Source of the DNA: Clostridiales bacterium | GTDB taxonomy: Bacteria > Bacillota > Clostridia > Peptostreptococcales > Anaerovoracaceae | Direction: 5' to 3' | Assembly: GCA_012799165.1 (NCBI GenBank) | Contig: JAAZLU010000078.1 | Location: 1 to 7,757 of the forward strand | DNA length: 7,757 bases | Shown here: positions 7,150 through 7,757 of the stretch, in pieces | How the letters are laid out: the number at the start of each line of letters is the position of its first letter | Position numbering within the stretch: position 1 is the stretch's first letter | Notes under the pieces: generated by a model | What the model saw: only the letters and a program-made list of their open reading frames with translations | What the model was told of the DNA's origin: nothing | Databases searched by the model: none | Made by a program: the position numbers and the translations under genes

Positions 7150-7757
7150 ATGTATCCTCAACTGGTCATAGATTTGGCTAAGTTAAGACATAATGCTCGA
7201 GAGGTTGCAAAGCGCTGCGAGGAGTGCGGCATAGAGCTCTGCGGCGTGGTTAAGGGCTTCCGGGCGGATTTGAGGATGGTAAAAGGCTTTATCGAGGGCG
7301 GCGTGCGGCAGATAGGGACGAGTAGACTCAGCCAGATTAAGGATATGAAGGCCGCCGGGATAGAGCTACCTTTCGTTCTTCTCAGGATTTCGCAGCACTG
7401 TGAGGCTGCGCAGACTGTAGAGCTTGCGGATTATTCGCTCCAGAGCGAGCTTTCCGTGATGGAGCTTTTAAACGAGGAGGCGAGGAAGGCTGGAAAGTCT
7501 CACAAGGTTATTGTGATGGCGGAGCTTGGAGATCTCCGTGAGGGTTATTGGGATAGGGAAGAGATGATAGCTGCTTGCTTGCGAGTGGAAAAGGAGCTTC
7601 GCTTTCTTCGGCTTGCGGGAGTTGGTGTCAATCTCGGGTGCTACGGCTCGATAAAGCCCACGCCGGAAAAGATGACTGAGCTTTTGGATATTGCGCGCGA
7701 AGTTCAAGACGGCATCGGAAGGGAGCTTGAGATAGTTTCGGGCGGAGCGACCAGCAG
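7150..7757 (+). CDS. PLP-dependent alanine/ornithine-type racemase, 3'-truncated by window edge
   Basis: The frame opens with ATG at 7150 and has no stop through 7757, giving 202 complete codons. It resembles the N-terminal barrel of the alanine racemase fold (Ala_racemase_N), in the branch containing Clostridium sticklandii ornithine racemase and YhfX-like proteins. Visible matches are the opening 'MYPQLVIDLAKLRHNA', the likely PLP lysine Lys35 in 'CGVVKGF', 'TSRLSQIKDM', 'LLRIS', 'AELGDLREGY', 'GVGVNLGCYG', and 'SGGATS' at the edge, probably a PLP-phosphate loop. In place of the 'ADSR' I recall from ornithine racemase, this protein has 'GTSR'. GAGGTGG (7138-7144) lies 5 bases before the ATG, inside the end of the synthetase gene, so the two are almost certainly cotranscribed. 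About 150 residues probably lie outside the window. The amino-acid substrate is unknown; no ornithine aminomutase or cell-wall gene is visible to guide it. Confidence 0.85.
   Translation, partial: MYPQLVIDLAKLRHNAREVAKRCEECGIELCGVVKGFRADLRMVKGFIEGGVRQIGTSRLSQIKDMKAAGIELPFVLLRISQHCEAAQTVELADYSLQSELSVMELLNEEARKAGKSHKVIVMAELGDLREGYWDREEMIAACLRVEKELRFLRLAGVGVNLGCYGSIKPTPEKMTELLDIAREVQDGIGRELEIVSGGATS

Noticed and set aside
7468..7707. 79-residue - strand frame at the right end
   Set aside because: It is opposite the racemase frame, which carries family motifs and is open to the window edge.
1..7757. Mobile element, CRISPR array, phage or defence system
   Set aside because: No repeats, transposase, integrase or array-like periodicity is visible; the window is almost entirely conserved metabolic genes.

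Overview
The window is a stretch of bacterial chromosome with eight genes, all on the + strand and tightly packed. Seven form a pyrimidine (UMP) biosynthesis operon in the order pyrB (5' end outside the window), pyrI, pyrC, pyrF, pyrK, pyrD, pyrE. A 96-base gap follows, then a long-chain-type acyl-CoA synthetase. Two bases after that comes a PLP-dependent alanine/ornithine-type racemase, which runs off the right edge.

The gene set suggests an anaerobic Bacillota, most likely class Clostridia. The evidence is the class 1B dihydroorotate dehydrogenase with its PyrK electron-transfer subunit, a long group-2 OMP decarboxylase, a PyrI regulatory subunit inside the operon, a shortened dihydroorotase of clostridial type, and a purine-rich Shine-Dalgarno sequence before every start visible here. 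Base composition looks roughly balanced and similar across the window, with no obvious sign of recent transfer. Genus cannot be assigned from this sequence alone.

Positions 1-5317 hold the pyr operon. Neighbouring genes overlap by 1 to 11 bases (TAATG at pyrB/pyrI, ATGA at pyrC/pyrF and pyrK/pyrD, 11 bases at pyrF/pyrK, 8 bases at pyrD/pyrE) or abut exactly (pyrI/pyrC), so translation is probably coupled throughout. The products cover carbamoyl aspartate formation (PyrB with regulatory PyrI), ring closure (PyrC), oxidation to orotate (PyrD with PyrK), attachment to PRPP (PyrE) and decarboxylation to UMP (PyrF). Only carbamoyl phosphate synthetase is missing from the visible set. The operon promoter and any attenuator lie upstream of the window.

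Positions 5318-5413 are the only real intergenic space. They hold a weak promoter candidate and the ribosome binding site for a TTG start, with no convincing terminator. Positions 5414-7757 hold the synthetase and the racemase, very likely one transcription unit. Why these two are paired is the main open question here. I found no mobile element, CRISPR array, tRNA, rRNA or clearly new system; most of the window is a conserved housekeeping operon.
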